This document shows positions 8,483 through 17,542 of a stretch of 49,403 nt of DNA, piece after piece. The position numbers and the translations under genes were made by a program. Within the stretch, counting starts at the first letter, position 1. Each line of letters starts with the position of its first letter. The stretch is from an uncultured Christensenella sp. GTDB taxonomy: Bacteria; Bacillota; Clostridia; Christensenellales; UBA3700. The notes below the pieces were generated by a model. That model had not been told where the DNA came from, searched no databases, and saw nothing but the letters and a program-made list of their open reading frames with translations. The DNA lies in NCBI GenBank assembly GCA_910584035.1, contig CAJTZR010000003.1, positions 1 to 49,403 of the forward strand, read 5' to 3'.

Positions 8483-11400
8483 TTATACAAGTTTATAGTT
8501 TTCCTCACCTACAATACCCTCAAGCTCACTATACAAAGCATTAGTATCTTGAACTCTAACGCCACTATTCAAAGCTTGACCTTTATATTTAAGTATTGCT
8601 GGAATCATACCTGGATAAGCCTTTAAAACGCTTAAAACGCTATTTAGAGTGCTTTCCGTATTATCCGCAATATTAACATACAATTTAGATTTTGTAGATT
8701 TCTTTTCTGGTTGGGGTGCATTTTCCTCGTTTAGCAACCATTCTTTAACACCTTTTGCTACAATTTGTGACCTACCAGACACTTGCAACTCGCCCTCAAC
8801 TTTTATAATTTTATCTTTGACAAGAATATGTCTATACTTATCAAAGGAAGATGGGAAAAATACAACATCAATTGAACTATGCAAGTCTTCTAGTCTTACC
8901 ATAGCCATAGATTTATTTGACTTGGTAACTCTTATCCTTACATCAGTTATCATACCACCTAAGCTGACATATTGCTTATCATAATCTTTAATCAAAGATA
9001 ACAAGTCAGTATCCTCAGCCTCGTCTTCCATATCATCTGAACTTTCTTTTTCAGCATCCAAAATTGGTTTAATATCGTGCAAGGTAAAACTTTCATTCGC
9101 ATATTTACCTCTATATTCGTCAAGAGGGTGTCCAGACAAATAAATATTCAACATATCTTTCTCATTTGATAAAATATCATTTTTTGGATACTCGTTAATC
9201 TTAACCATTTTATACAAAGGAGCTTGTTGGTCGCTAAATAAATCGTCAAACAAAGTCATTTGTCCAGTACTTGTTATAGCTTTATCGTGATTGCTCAAGT
9301 TGATTATTGGCTCATAATTTACAATCATAGTTGCTCTTGTCTCACCAAAGCAATCTAAAGCACCAGCTTTAATTAATGACTCAAGCATACGTTTGTTAAG
9401 TGCAGTTTTATCCGCTCTTTTTATTAAGTCCTCTAAATTTGTAAATTTACCATTCTTTTCACGCTCTGCAACAATGCTTGAAATCGCACTTTCGCCAACG
9501 TTTTTAATACCCATTAAGCCATATCTTAAACCGCCATTTTCGCATTTAAAATACACATCAGATACGTTAATATCTGGCGGATAAATTGTTACACCACTAC
9601 CACGCAAATATTCCACATACTTGGCAATTTCGTCTTGGTTTGTAATTCTGTTATTAATTACCGCAGCAATAAATTGAACAGGATAATATCTCTTTAAATA
9701 AGCAGTTTCATACGCACATACAGCATAGGCCGCAGCGTGAGATTTGTTAAAAGCATAAGAAGCAAAACTCATCATATTGTCAAATATGGCATTTGCAACT
9801 TTCTCATCAACACCACGTTTAATACAACCATCAACCGCTTTTTGTGCTGGCTCAACCAAATCGCCTTTATCATTGTACACAGCTTCTTTTGCTGGTGCAC
9901 CATTTATAAAGTAATCTCTTTCTTTTGCTAAAACATCGGCTTTTTTCTTTGCCATTGCACGGCGAACTAAATCCGCTCTACCATAAGTATAACCAGCCAA
10001 AACTTGTACAACTTGCATAACTTGCTCTTGATACACAAGGCAACCATATGTCATATTTAAAATTGGCTCAAGCAATGGATGCATATAGCTAATTTTTTGT
10101 GGATTATTTTTACTATCAATATAAGTTGGTATACTATCCATTGGACCTGGTCTATATAATGAAATGCCCGCTATTATATCCTCGAGTGATTTTGGTAAAA
10201 GTTGTTTCATAAACTTTTTCATACCAGGTGACTCTAGTTGAAACACTGCGTCTGTTTCACCAGAACCTAAAAGTTCGTATACATTAGGGTCATCATAACC
10301 TAATTTTTCAAAATCAACATCATTACCCGTTGTTTCCATTATATATTGCTTTGCTTTTTTGATATCTGTCAAAGTCCTTAAGCCCAAAAAGTCCATTTTA
10401 AGCATTCCAACTTCCTCAACCTCTTCCTTTTGAAATTGAGTTGTAACATCGTCACCACTTTTTTGCAAAGGTACAAAGTCGGATATAACCTCTTTACAAA
10501 TAACCACCCCCGCTGCGTGCTTTGAACACTGACGAGGCATACCCTCAAGTTGCATAGCAATATCTAGCACCTTACGCATTTGAGGATTGTTATTGTAAGC
10601 ATCAAGAACCTCTGGTATAATCTCATCTTGTGATTTACCAAGTCCCAACAAGTTTTCAAGTTTAATTTTGCCACCTGGAATTAATTTCGTTAAAGCATTT
10701 ACCTCTGCAAGCGGAATATTATACACACGTGCAACGTCTTTAATAGCATTTTTAGTAGCCATAGTACCAAGTGCTAAAATCTGACAAACTTTCTCTGCAC
10801 CATATTTTTCAATAACATAATCAATAACTTGTCCACGACCATCAACGCAAAAGTCAATATCAAAATCGGGGTTTGATACACGTTCAGGGTTCAAAAATCT
10901 TTCAAACAGCAAATTGTATTTTAATGGGTTAACGTTTGTAATACCAACCGCATAAGCAATAATACTACCTACACCACTACCACGTCCCGCACCAACTGGG
11001 ATATTGTGATTTCTTGCATAGAAAATAAAGTCCCACACAATCAAATAATACTCTGCAAAGCCCATTTTGATAATTATATCAAGCTCATATTCAGCTCTTT
11101 CTTTTATCTCGTCAGTAATTTCACCATATCTCCTTACTAAGCCCTCATAAGCTAAGGAACGCAAAAATTCTGCTGGAGTTTGTCCGTTTTCTGGCGTATA
11201 AGGTGGCATTAAATCTTTCTTTTCAATTCTAACGTGGCATTTTTCTGCAATTTCAAAAGGTGTTTCTAATGCTTCTGGACACCAACTGAACAACTCAAAC
11301 ATTTCCTCATAAGTTTTTAAATAAAACTCGTCAGAGGAAAATTTCATTCTTTTTGGGTCGTCAATAGTCTTTCTTGTCTGCACGCAAAGTAATACATCGT

Positions 11401-12058
11401 GTGCTTCAGCATCTTTCTTTTCCAAATAGTGAGCATCATTTGTTGCAACAACTTTAACGCCAATTTCCCTTGCAATTTTAACAAGTAACGGATTACACAT
11501 TTTTTCCTCTGGTATTCCGTGGTCTTGTATCTCAATATAAAAATCGTCTTTGCCAAATATATCACGCATTATTATGGCATATTCTTTGGCTTTTTCGTAA
11601 TTCCCTTCAATTAGATATTGCGGAATTCTACCACCAATACAAGCACTGGTAGCAATCAAACCTTTACTATGCTCTTTTAAAAAGTTCAAGTCAATACGTG
11701 GTTTATAGTAAAAACCCTCTGTGTATGCCAAAGAATCTAATTTTACTAAATTTTTATATCCCTCATTATCTTTTGCAAGTAATAATAAGTGGAACATTTC
11801 CTTATTTGACTTATCGTGCATATCGTCACATATATACAATTCGCAACCTATAATAGGCTCAATACCCGCTTGCAAACAAGCTTTTTGGAATGTGAAAACG
11901 CCAAACATTGAGCCGTGGTCTGTGATAGCACAAGCTGGCATATTTTTTGCGACACAAGCCTCAATTAATGGGTGTTTTTTGCCGTTAGTTATACGACAAG
12001 CACCATCTAGCAAGCTCATTTCTGTATGTACGTGTAAATGTATAAAAGGTTTTCCCAT
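8483..12058 (-). CDS. dnaE: DNA polymerase III alpha subunit, DnaE type
   Basis: 1191 residues. The N-terminal PHP domain begins FIHLHVHTEMSLLDG. The polymerase core follows, with catalytic aspartates in NPDFDIDFC (about residue 400) and KMDFLGLRTL, the fingers region RPGPMDSIP, then a helix-hairpin-helix region and an OB fold (VSLGGMITDVRIRVTKS, about residues 1010-1090). The length and full C-terminal part resemble DnaE1 more than the shorter Firmicutes DnaE3. Low-GC Gram-positives normally also carry PolC, which is not in this window, so its replicative share is unknown. RBS TTAGGAG lies before the ATG. It is monocistronic, with long gaps on both sides. Confidence 0.96.
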   Translation of the reverse strand: MGKPFIHLHVHTEMSLLDGACRITNGKKHPLIEACVAKNMPACAITDHGSMFGVFTFQKACLQAGIEPIIGCELYICDDMHDKSNKEMFHLLLLAKDNEGYKNLVKLDSLAYTEGFYYKPRIDLNFLKEHSKGLIATSACIGGRIPQYLIEGNYEKAKEYAIIMRDIFGKDDFYIEIQDHGIPEEKMCNPLLVKIAREIGVKVVATNDAHYLEKKDAEAHDVLLCVQTRKTIDDPKRMKFSSDEFYLKTYEEMFELFSWCPEALETPFEIAEKCHVRIEKKDLMPPYTPENGQTPAEFLRSLAYEGLVRRYGEITDEIKERAEYELDIIIKMGFAEYYLIVWDFIFYARNHNIPVGAGRGSGVGSIIAYAVGITNVNPLKYNLLFERFLNPERVSNPDFDIDFCVDGRGQVIDYVIEKYGAEKVCQILALGTMATKNAIKDVARVYNIPLAEVNALTKLIPGGKIKLENLLGLGKSQDEIIPEVLDAYNNNPQMRKVLDIAMQLEGMPRQCSKHAAGVVICKEVISDFVPLQKSGDDVTTQFQKEEVEEVGMLKMDFLGLRTLTDIKKAKQYIMETTGNDVDFEKLGYDDPNVYELLGSGETDAVFQLESPGMKKFMKQLLPKSLEDIIAGISLYRPGPMDSIPTYIDSKNNPQKISYMHPLLEPILNMTYGCLVYQEQVMQVVQVLAGYTYGRADLVRRAMAKKKADVLAKERDYFINGAPAKEAVYNDKGDLVEPAQKAVDGCIKRGVDEKVANAIFDNMMSFASYAFNKSHAAAYAVCAYETAYLKRYYPVQFIAAVINNRITNQDEIAKYVEYLRGSGVTIYPPDINVSDVYFKCENGGLRYGLMGIKNVGESAISSIVAEREKNGKFTNLEDLIKRADKTALNKRMLESLIKAGALDCFGETRATMIVNYEPIINLSNHDKAITSTGQMTLFDDLFSDQQAPLYKMVKINEYPKNDILSNEKDMLNIYLSGHPLDEYRGKYANESFTLHDIKPILDAEKESSDDMEDEAEDTDLLSLIKDYDKQYVSLGGMITDVRIRVTKSNKSMAMVRLEDLHSSIDVVFFPSSFDKYRHILVKDKIIKVEGELQVSGRSQIVAKGVKEWLLNEENAPQPEKKSTKSKLYVNIADNTESTLNSVLSVLKAYPGMIPAILKYKGQALNSGVRVQDTNALYSELEGIVGEENYKLV

Positions 12059-12497
12059 AATACTCCTAATTTATCTGTTGTAATTTTTAATTTGTAACTT
12101 TTATCAAGTTATTTTAATAACTAACATAAATTATTTTTATAAAGTTATTTTAACTAATTTGTTAATATTCTATTAAAATATCTAGCAACTACTAATATGG
12201 CATTTGAACTCCAAAATTGTGCAATATTAAAAGATAACACATTTTAAGTGTAATATTTACATTTCAATTTTTAGTAAATATAAACATTTCTATTTAAACA
12301 AAAGTATAAAAAATATTTACTAAATTATAAGTATTGAATTAAGAACAAATTTTACCAGGTGGTTTCAGCTAAAGACATTAATATTATAACTAAATTATTG
12401 CTATCTAAATAAAATAATTTATACCTAATAAAACAATTTTAGCTTTATTAATGTAATCAAAAATTATATATTTTTAGCTAATTTTATTTAAATTACT
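12059..12497. other. AT-rich gap between whiA and dnaE
   Basis: No gene recognised. In many Clostridia rapZ and yvcK accompany whiA and murB; I looked for remnants of them here and found none that I could support. Confidence 0.5.
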
Positions 12498-13463
12498 TTA
12501 TTCGTTTAATGAATTAGCAATTTCCATAATTTTTCTAAATCTATGGTTAATACCACTTTTTGATATTCCACCACCAACTAGTTCCGCAATTTGGTCTAAT
12601 GTCAAGTCGGGATTTTCAAGTCTTATTTTTGCAAGTTCTCTCAACTTATCACTCAACTTGTCCAGTCCAATTTTTTCATCAATCTTCTTTATAGCCAGAT
12701 ATTGTTTTTGACCAGCCATAACAGACTTATCAATATTTGCAATAACGCAATTCCTTTCACGATTAGTTTTGTTTCGTACTGACCTACTAACAATTATATT
12801 ATTAAGTTCAATAACAGCATTACTACCACCAAAAAACGCCATAAAATCACATATCATTTCGCTCTCACGCAAATACAAGTAAAAGCTGTCATTTCTCTCT
12901 ACTTTTTTTAGTAATATATCATATTGTGCAAAATATTCCATTACTTCATAAGCAATATTTTCACTATTAAATTTCATTTCTAATGAGTAACTTCCCTCAT
13001 AAACATCACTATCTGTTTTTGAAGGAACTGGAACTGTTATATTTGCACTACTAACAGCAATGCCAAGCATAAATGCTTTAAGTTCCATATCGTCAAAGTT
13101 ATTATCATATATGCTATCTAAAAAGCTAACCGCACTATCGCCCTCATACTGAATCAAGCCAGTATCTTTAGCAACAATTTGAGTAATTTGTTGTGGCAAT
13201 TCTAAAGTGTAAATAGTCTTTTTCAAATTCCCGTCATTATAAACTTTAATATTCAACTCTGTATCATACAAATTTTTTATTTCGTCAGCCAATCTTAATA
13301 TTAGCTCATATAGCTCACATTCAACTTGAATATTCAAAACTTTTTTTGAGATATGCAAACTGCCACTTTGTCTTAATACAGCCGATAAAAAGGCAATTTT
13401 TTGATTTTTACTATTCAAACTATTATTTAAAATCTCTTTTTTAAAATCTGTGCTAAAACTCAT
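12498..13463 (-). CDS. whiA: WhiA family DNA-binding regulator
   Basis: 321 residues, normal length. The N-terminal two thirds is the LAGLIDADG-like domain (FLSAVLRQSGSLHIS; FMLGIAVSSANITVPVPSK...YSLEMKF). The C-terminus is the sigma-70 region-4-like helix-turn-helix (LRELAKIRLENPDLTLDQIAELVGGGISKSGINHRFRKI). WhiA controls sporulation in Streptomyces and division/chromosome segregation in Bacillus. It starts 2 nt after the PHP gene stop and ends the murB-PHP-whiA operon. Confidence 0.95.
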   Translation of the reverse strand: MSFSTDFKKEILNNSLNSKNQKIAFLSAVLRQSGSLHISKKVLNIQVECELYELILRLADEIKNLYDTELNIKVYNDGNLKKTIYTLELPQQITQIVAKDTGLIQYEGDSAVSFLDSIYDNNFDDMELKAFMLGIAVSSANITVPVPSKTDSDVYEGSYSLEMKFNSENIAYEVMEYFAQYDILLKKVERNDSFYLYLRESEMICDFMAFFGGSNAVIELNNIIVSRSVRNKTNRERNCVIANIDKSVMAGQKQYLAIKKIDEKIGLDKLSDKLRELAKIRLENPDLTLDQIAELVGGGISKSGINHRFRKIMEIANSLNE

Positions 13464-13465
13464 TT

Positions 13466-14239
13466 TTACCTACTTTTGAATTTAAAATCACAAAATTCAC
13501 TATTTATAATTCGCTTAGGGTCAACATTGTATTTGTCAATAATTGCAAGTGCTTTATCAATATTTCCAATACTTTCTGGCTTGTGTGCATCACTATTTAA
13601 AGTCAGCATAGCATTAGAACTAAACAAAGCCTCATAATCTTGTTCAGTGCAATCGCTATGTCGTGAAGATACTTCTATTGCCACTCCATAATCGGAACAA
13701 GCTTTTGCAACCTCTTTTATATCAACTTTCAAATGATAGTTAATGTGTGAGATAATGTCAATAGGCTTAGACTTAATCAAATTGACATATGCCTTAGTAT
13801 TTTTTGCAATCTGTTCTTTTGTCGGTTGATAAATTAATTTTGAGTAGCTGTTGTAAAAAATATCAAAATAATCGCTCACCCTATCCGCCCATACTGGCTT
13901 ATGGAACCCACACAAAACAATGTCAAAATTACGCTCAAATCCACTCGTAATATCATATCCACCACCAATTCCAGTAATATTTGATTCAACACCAAAAAGT
14001 AGCTGAAAATCGGGGTATTTTTGTCTAATTTGTTCAATTTCCTCTTTTTGTTGTAGCAATTTTTTCTCGCTCACACCAAAAATAAAATGCTTGCTTCCGT
14101 GGTCAGTTATTGCAATAGTTTTAAGCCCTCTTTTAATAGCTTGTACAACATTATCCTCAATACTACCTTTGCCGTGACTATAGGTAGTATGAGTATGATA
14201 ATCTGCAATAATTTTGTATTTATCATATAAATTTTCCAA
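13466..14239 (-). CDS. PHP-domain phosphoesterase (YcdX-like)
   Basis: 257 residues. Metal-binding motifs are in the standard order: DYHTHTTYSHGKGS, AITDHGS, FGVESNI, a histidine in LCGFH, SHINYH, and a C-terminal NSDAHKPESIG. Together they form the trinuclear metal site of PHP hydrolases. In Clostridia this gene is commonly next to murB and whiA; the substrate is unknown. It overlaps the end of murB by 17 nt and precedes whiA by 2 nt, so translation is coupled. An 83-bp decayed copy of part of this gene (14080-14162) lies at 47948-48030. Confidence 0.88.
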   Translation of the reverse strand: MENLYDKYKIIADYHTHTTYSHGKGSIEDNVVQAIKRGLKTIAITDHGSKHFIFGVSEKKLLQQKEEIEQIRQKYPDFQLLFGVESNITGIGGGYDITSGFERNFDIVLCGFHKPVWADRVSDYFDIFYNSYSKLIYQPTKEQIAKNTKAYVNLIKSKPIDIISHINYHLKVDIKEVAKACSDYGVAIEVSSRHSDCTEQDYEALFSSNAMLTLNSDAHKPESIGNIDKALAIIDKYNVDPKRIINSEFCDFKFKSR

Positions 14240-15104
14240 AGTATCTAACCTCTCTATCCAAATTGATATTGTATTTTTCCAAAACTTTATCGTGACATAA
14301 ATTAACTAAATTTGCATAATCACTACTTGTAGCATTGCCACAATTAATTATAAAATTTGCGTGCTTTTGCGATACCATTGCTCCACCAATAGATACGCCC
14401 TTTAGTCCACAATTTTCAATATAATACCCAGCACTTGTGTCATTATATTTCTTAAATACAGACCCTAAAGATATATCACTTGGCTGACTTTGCTTGCGTT
14501 TCGCTTTAAAAGTCTTAATATTGTTTGATATTAACAAGCTATTACTCTCTTTAAGCTTAAATGTAGCGGAAAGTATAATCATTTTATTTTGCATAAAATT
14601 GCTTCTACGATAACCAAAGCCACATTCGTCACAAGTAAGTTGCTTTATCTCGCCATTGTCATAAACTTTTACGCTGTGCAAAACATCGCTAATATTATAA
14701 CCAAATGCACCACAGTTCATATACACAGCACCGCCTATAGTTGACGGAATGCCACATAAACCATCCAAACCACTAAGCCCATACTCTTTTGCGACATTGC
14801 AAACTTTAGGCAACATTTCGCCCGCCATAGCAGTAATAAAGCAATCTTTTACCTCAATGCCCTTAACTCCAGTAGTTAAAATCACATCATTACTAATACC
14901 ACTATCAGATATTAAACTATTTGTAGTACTGCCTAAAACAATGGCGTCCTCAGTGTTTTGTAAACAAATAATTAAACATTCAATGCTGTTAGGCTTGATT
15001 AATCTATCAATTTTACCACCACTTTTAAAGTGACAAAATTCTCTTGCCAATTTATTATAACATATTGTTGCCCCACTTGCAATAATTAAATCATAATTTT
15101 TCAT
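14223..15104 (-). CDS. murB: UDP-N-acetylenolpyruvoylglucosamine reductase
   Basis: 293 residues from the ATG at 15104. It reduces enolpyruvyl-UDP-GlcNAc to UDP-MurNAc with NADPH in peptidoglycan synthesis. FAD-binding features are GLSGLDGLCGIPSTIGGAVYMNCGAFG and the catalytic-serine region around PSDISLGSVFKK, consistent with the short type-IIb enzymes. I chose the start at 15104 because GAGGTGG lies just upstream; an in-frame upstream ATG at 15206 would add 34 hydrophobic residues, would lack an RBS and would overlap the lysC terminator. First gene of murB-PHP-whiA. Confidence 0.93.
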   Translation of the reverse strand: MKNYDLIIASGATICYNKLAREFCHFKSGGKIDRLIKPNSIECLIICLQNTEDAIVLGSTTNSLISDSGISNDVILTTGVKGIEVKDCFITAMAGEMLPKVCNVAKEYGLSGLDGLCGIPSTIGGAVYMNCGAFGYNISDVLHSVKVYDNGEIKQLTCDECGFGYRRSNFMQNKMIILSATFKLKESNSLLISNNIKTFKAKRKQSQPSDISLGSVFKKYNDTSAGYYIENCGLKGVSIGGAMVSQKHANFIINCGNATSSDYANLVNLCHDKVLEKYNINLDREVRYFGKFI

Positions 15105-15106
15105 AA

Positions 15107-15115
15107 ACCACCTCA
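15107..15115 (-). promoter_or_regulatory. murB ribosome binding site
   Basis: TGAGGTGG-type site before the ATG at 15104; it decides between this start and the longer open frame from 15206. Confidence 0.75.
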
Positions 15116-15180
15116 TTTTAATATATTTTTGTTTAAAATGAGTTATGCGAAGTAGTGACAAAATTATATGCAACAAATAA

Positions 15181-15213
15181 AAAACAAAAAAACCGCAAAA
15201 ATTCATTTGCGGT
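15181..15213 (-). terminator. Intrinsic terminator of lysC
   Basis: 8-bp stem ACCGCAAA/TTTGCGGT (15192-15199, 15206-15213) followed on the minus strand by TTTTTTGTTTT. It separates lysC from murB. Confidence 0.9.
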
Positions 15214-15252
15214 CAAATTTGCTTTGTAACATTTAGATTGGTAATTGTTACC

Positions 15253-15276
15253 AAAACCTATCAAAAATCGATACTA
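15253..15276 (-). repeat. Dispersed 3'-end element, copy a (lysC)
   Basis: Minus strand reads TAGTATCGATTTTTGATAGG then TTTT; its first three bases are the lysC stop codon. Same orientation as the gene. A small hairpin TTGGTAA-CAA-TTACCAA follows at once. Confidence 0.65.
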
Positions 15277-16587
15277 TTTTATAAATTCGTTGTAAATGCT
15301 TTCAATTGTTTTTTCGTAATCTTGAGTATTTACACCTACAATTATATTCATTTCTGAACTACCTTGGTCAATCATTCTAATATTAATATTTTGTTTTGCC
15401 AAAGCATTGAATATTCTGCAAGCAGTGCCTGGTTTAAATGACATATCGTGTCCAACAGTTGCAATCAAGCTAAAACCTTTTAGTAATTCAATATGGTCTG
15501 GATTGATAGTTTTCTTCAATCTGTCAATAATTACCTCTTCTTTTCCTGCAATCTCGCTATCGCTAACAACAATACTCAAAGTATCAATACCACTTGGCAT
15601 ATGCTCAAATGAAACACCATAATATTCAAAGACACTTAGTACTCTTCTTGCAAAACCAAGTTCGCTATTCATCATTGATTTCTCAATAAATACAATGCTG
15701 TAACCTTTTTTACCAGCAATACCAGTAATAATATTTTGATTTGTACTTTTACGATTAGCAACAATCATTGTACCTGGATGTGTTGGCTCAAAAGTATTAC
15801 GGATATTTATTGGAATATTGTTGTATCTTACTGGGAAAATTGACTCTGGGTGAAGAACATTTGCTCCCATATATGCAAGCTCACGTAGTTCACGATAAGA
15901 TAATTCTGCAATGTGAGCAGGATTTTTAACTATCCTTGGGTCACAAATCATAAAGCCATTAACATCTGTCCAGTTTTCATAAACAACCGCATTTGCTGCT
16001 CTTGCAATGATTGCACCAGTTATATCAGAACCACCTCTTGAAAAAGTTTTAATATTTCCATTTACGTCTGAACCATAAAAACCTGGAATAACTGCTCTTT
16101 CAATATCTTTTAACTTTTGGCGAGTTAACTCATTTGTTGTTTCCGCATCAAAATCACCATTGCTGTTAAATTTGATTAAGTCTTTTGGGTCAATAAATGG
16201 CACATTCAATCTTTTTGCCATTATGATACCGCCAAGATATTCACCACGAGATGCAGCATAATCGCTTGAACGATATTTGATAATGCCCTCATAAACTTCA
16301 TCTAAGTATTTGTTAATATCTATGTCAAGTTTTAAATCATTAACAATCTCAACATATCTTTCACGAATTTGGTCAAATGTATCTTTACATTCACCATTTA
16401 GTTCAACTTCGTGATAGCAAGCATATAGCATATCTGTTATTTTTCTGTCATTGCTATTTCTTTTGCCTGGTGCAGAAACTATTACATAGCGTCTTTCCTT
16501 ATCACTTTGGATAATGCTAGCGATATTGTTAATATTATCGCTATTTGCCATTGAAGTACCACCAAATTTACAAACTTTAGTATTCAT
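15274..16587 (-). CDS. lysC: Aspartate kinase (two ACT domains)
   Basis: 437 residues. It phosphorylates L-aspartate, the first step to lysine/DAP, threonine and methionine. The N-terminus VCKFGGTSMA is the ATP-binding motif; SRGEYLGG and TFSRGGSDITGAIIA follow. The C-terminal ~140 residues form tandem ACT domains (GKKGYSIVFIEKSMM; LIATVGHDM), suggesting feedback control by an amino acid. I see no lysine riboswitch upstream, only small hairpins. ddh at 42.5-43.5 kb supplies a later step of the same pathway. It stands alone with its own terminator. Confidence 0.95.
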   Translation of the reverse strand: MNTKVCKFGGTSMANSDNINNIASIIQSDKERRYVIVSAPGKRNSNDRKITDMLYACYHEVELNGECKDTFDQIRERYVEIVNDLKLDIDINKYLDEVYEGIIKYRSSDYAASRGEYLGGIIMAKRLNVPFIDPKDLIKFNSNGDFDAETTNELTRQKLKDIERAVIPGFYGSDVNGNIKTFSRGGSDITGAIIARAANAVVYENWTDVNGFMICDPRIVKNPAHIAELSYRELRELAYMGANVLHPESIFPVRYNNIPINIRNTFEPTHPGTMIVANRKSTNQNIITGIAGKKGYSIVFIEKSMMNSELGFARRVLSVFEYYGVSFEHMPSGIDTLSIVVSDSEIAGKEEVIIDRLKKTINPDHIELLKGFSLIATVGHDMSFKPGTACRIFNALAKQNINIRMIDQGSSEMNIIVGVNTQDYEKTIESIYNEFIK

Positions 16588-17257
16588 AATATATCTCCAA
16601 AATTATAATTAAATTTATAAAATTTCCGCAATTACTTCGGATAATTATTTTAGGTTATTAATGTAAATATTACAGCATTTTTTAATCTTGCTGTAATAAT
16701 TCAAAGTAATAAACAAAATTTAAATACAAGAAGTAAATTTTATCAAGCATTAGAATTTTATATTATGTAAAAATACACTTGCTTATAAATACTTCAAGTT
16801 TGAATTATCGTATGCCCTCACAAAATGTATAAATACACTTTTTTAATTGCCTTCGATAATGCAAATTATGCCAAATATTGATTGCGTTTTTGTTTATGTC
16901 GCAAATAATTGTACCAATTTAATAAAAAGTTGTCAAGAAAATAACACTAGTTTATTGCAGAATAGCAATATTTTTTACAAAATAGCCAATTTTAATGCAA
17001 AAAAACAGATTTTTCACAAAAAATTAATAAAAAAATATTTACAAAAAATAATCAAGACATTTAATTTAGCCTACTTAAAAATATGCAACTAAAAAACTTA
17101 TAAAACAATAAATAACAATTTAAACTCAAATTAAAATTTTAATACAATTTTAAATTTGCTTATAATTTTATTTAGTGTACTTTGTCAAATTATTAATTAT
17201 TTGTAATCATTTGCCTATAAACCTAATTGCATATAAAAAGTTATATATCCTAAGGTT
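16588..17257. other. AT-rich gap upstream of lysC
   Basis: No gene seen. A 10-bp inverted repeat TATTACAGCA/TGCTGTAATA (16668-16677, 16689-16698) lies about 80 nt upstream of the lysC start and could form a leader hairpin; it has no U-tract. Poly-A-rich sequence at 16.9-17.1 kb gives an accidental open frame that I do not accept as a gene. Confidence 0.5.
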
Positions 17258-17515
17258 AGCCAAGTTCCTTGTCTACAAGTTGTAAAATATACTCTTTAAC
17301 TTTGCTTGTGAATAGTATCAAAGCACTCCACTAATAGTTTTTTTTGCATAGGAAAATTATTTTTAGCAATAGTTATATGTGTAAGCAATTTGTCATTACA
17401 AATTTTTATTTCTTTTGCATTGTTAAAAATTTTAATATTAAGCTTTTCAAGCATATGCAAAATATGCTATCTTTACCAAGATAAATGCAAAAATTTAACT
17501 TTAATACTTTAACAA
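17258..17515 (-). pseudogene. Relic of a RimK-like ATP-grasp ligase
   Basis: On the minus strand a frame from ATG 17454 reads MLEKLNIKIFNNAKEIKICN, then DKLLTHITIAKNNFPMQKKL, and stops at 17296. The pattern LExxGIxVFNxxxxIxxCxDKxxT is the central part of RimK/LysX-type ATP-grasp enzymes. Just upstream, in another frame, YLGKDS matches the preceding conserved FLDKD, implying a frameshift. Just downstream, in a third frame, KVKEYILQLVDKELG matches the region leading to the glycine-rich P-loop. It therefore has several frameshifts and stops and is a decayed gene. Confidence 0.6.
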
Positions 17516-17542
17516 AAATAATGTCAGTTACTAAATTGATAG

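Noticed and set aside
15105..15206. Longer murB N-terminus from ATG 15206
   Set aside because: It begins within the lysC terminator, has no RBS, and MurB homologues start near residue 35 of this frame.
16588..16800. Lysine riboswitch upstream of lysC
   Set aside because: I looked for a multi-helix L-box and found only two small hairpins.
16847..17092. 81-codon plus-strand open frame
   Set aside because: Composition follows poly-A runs, no RBS, no motif.
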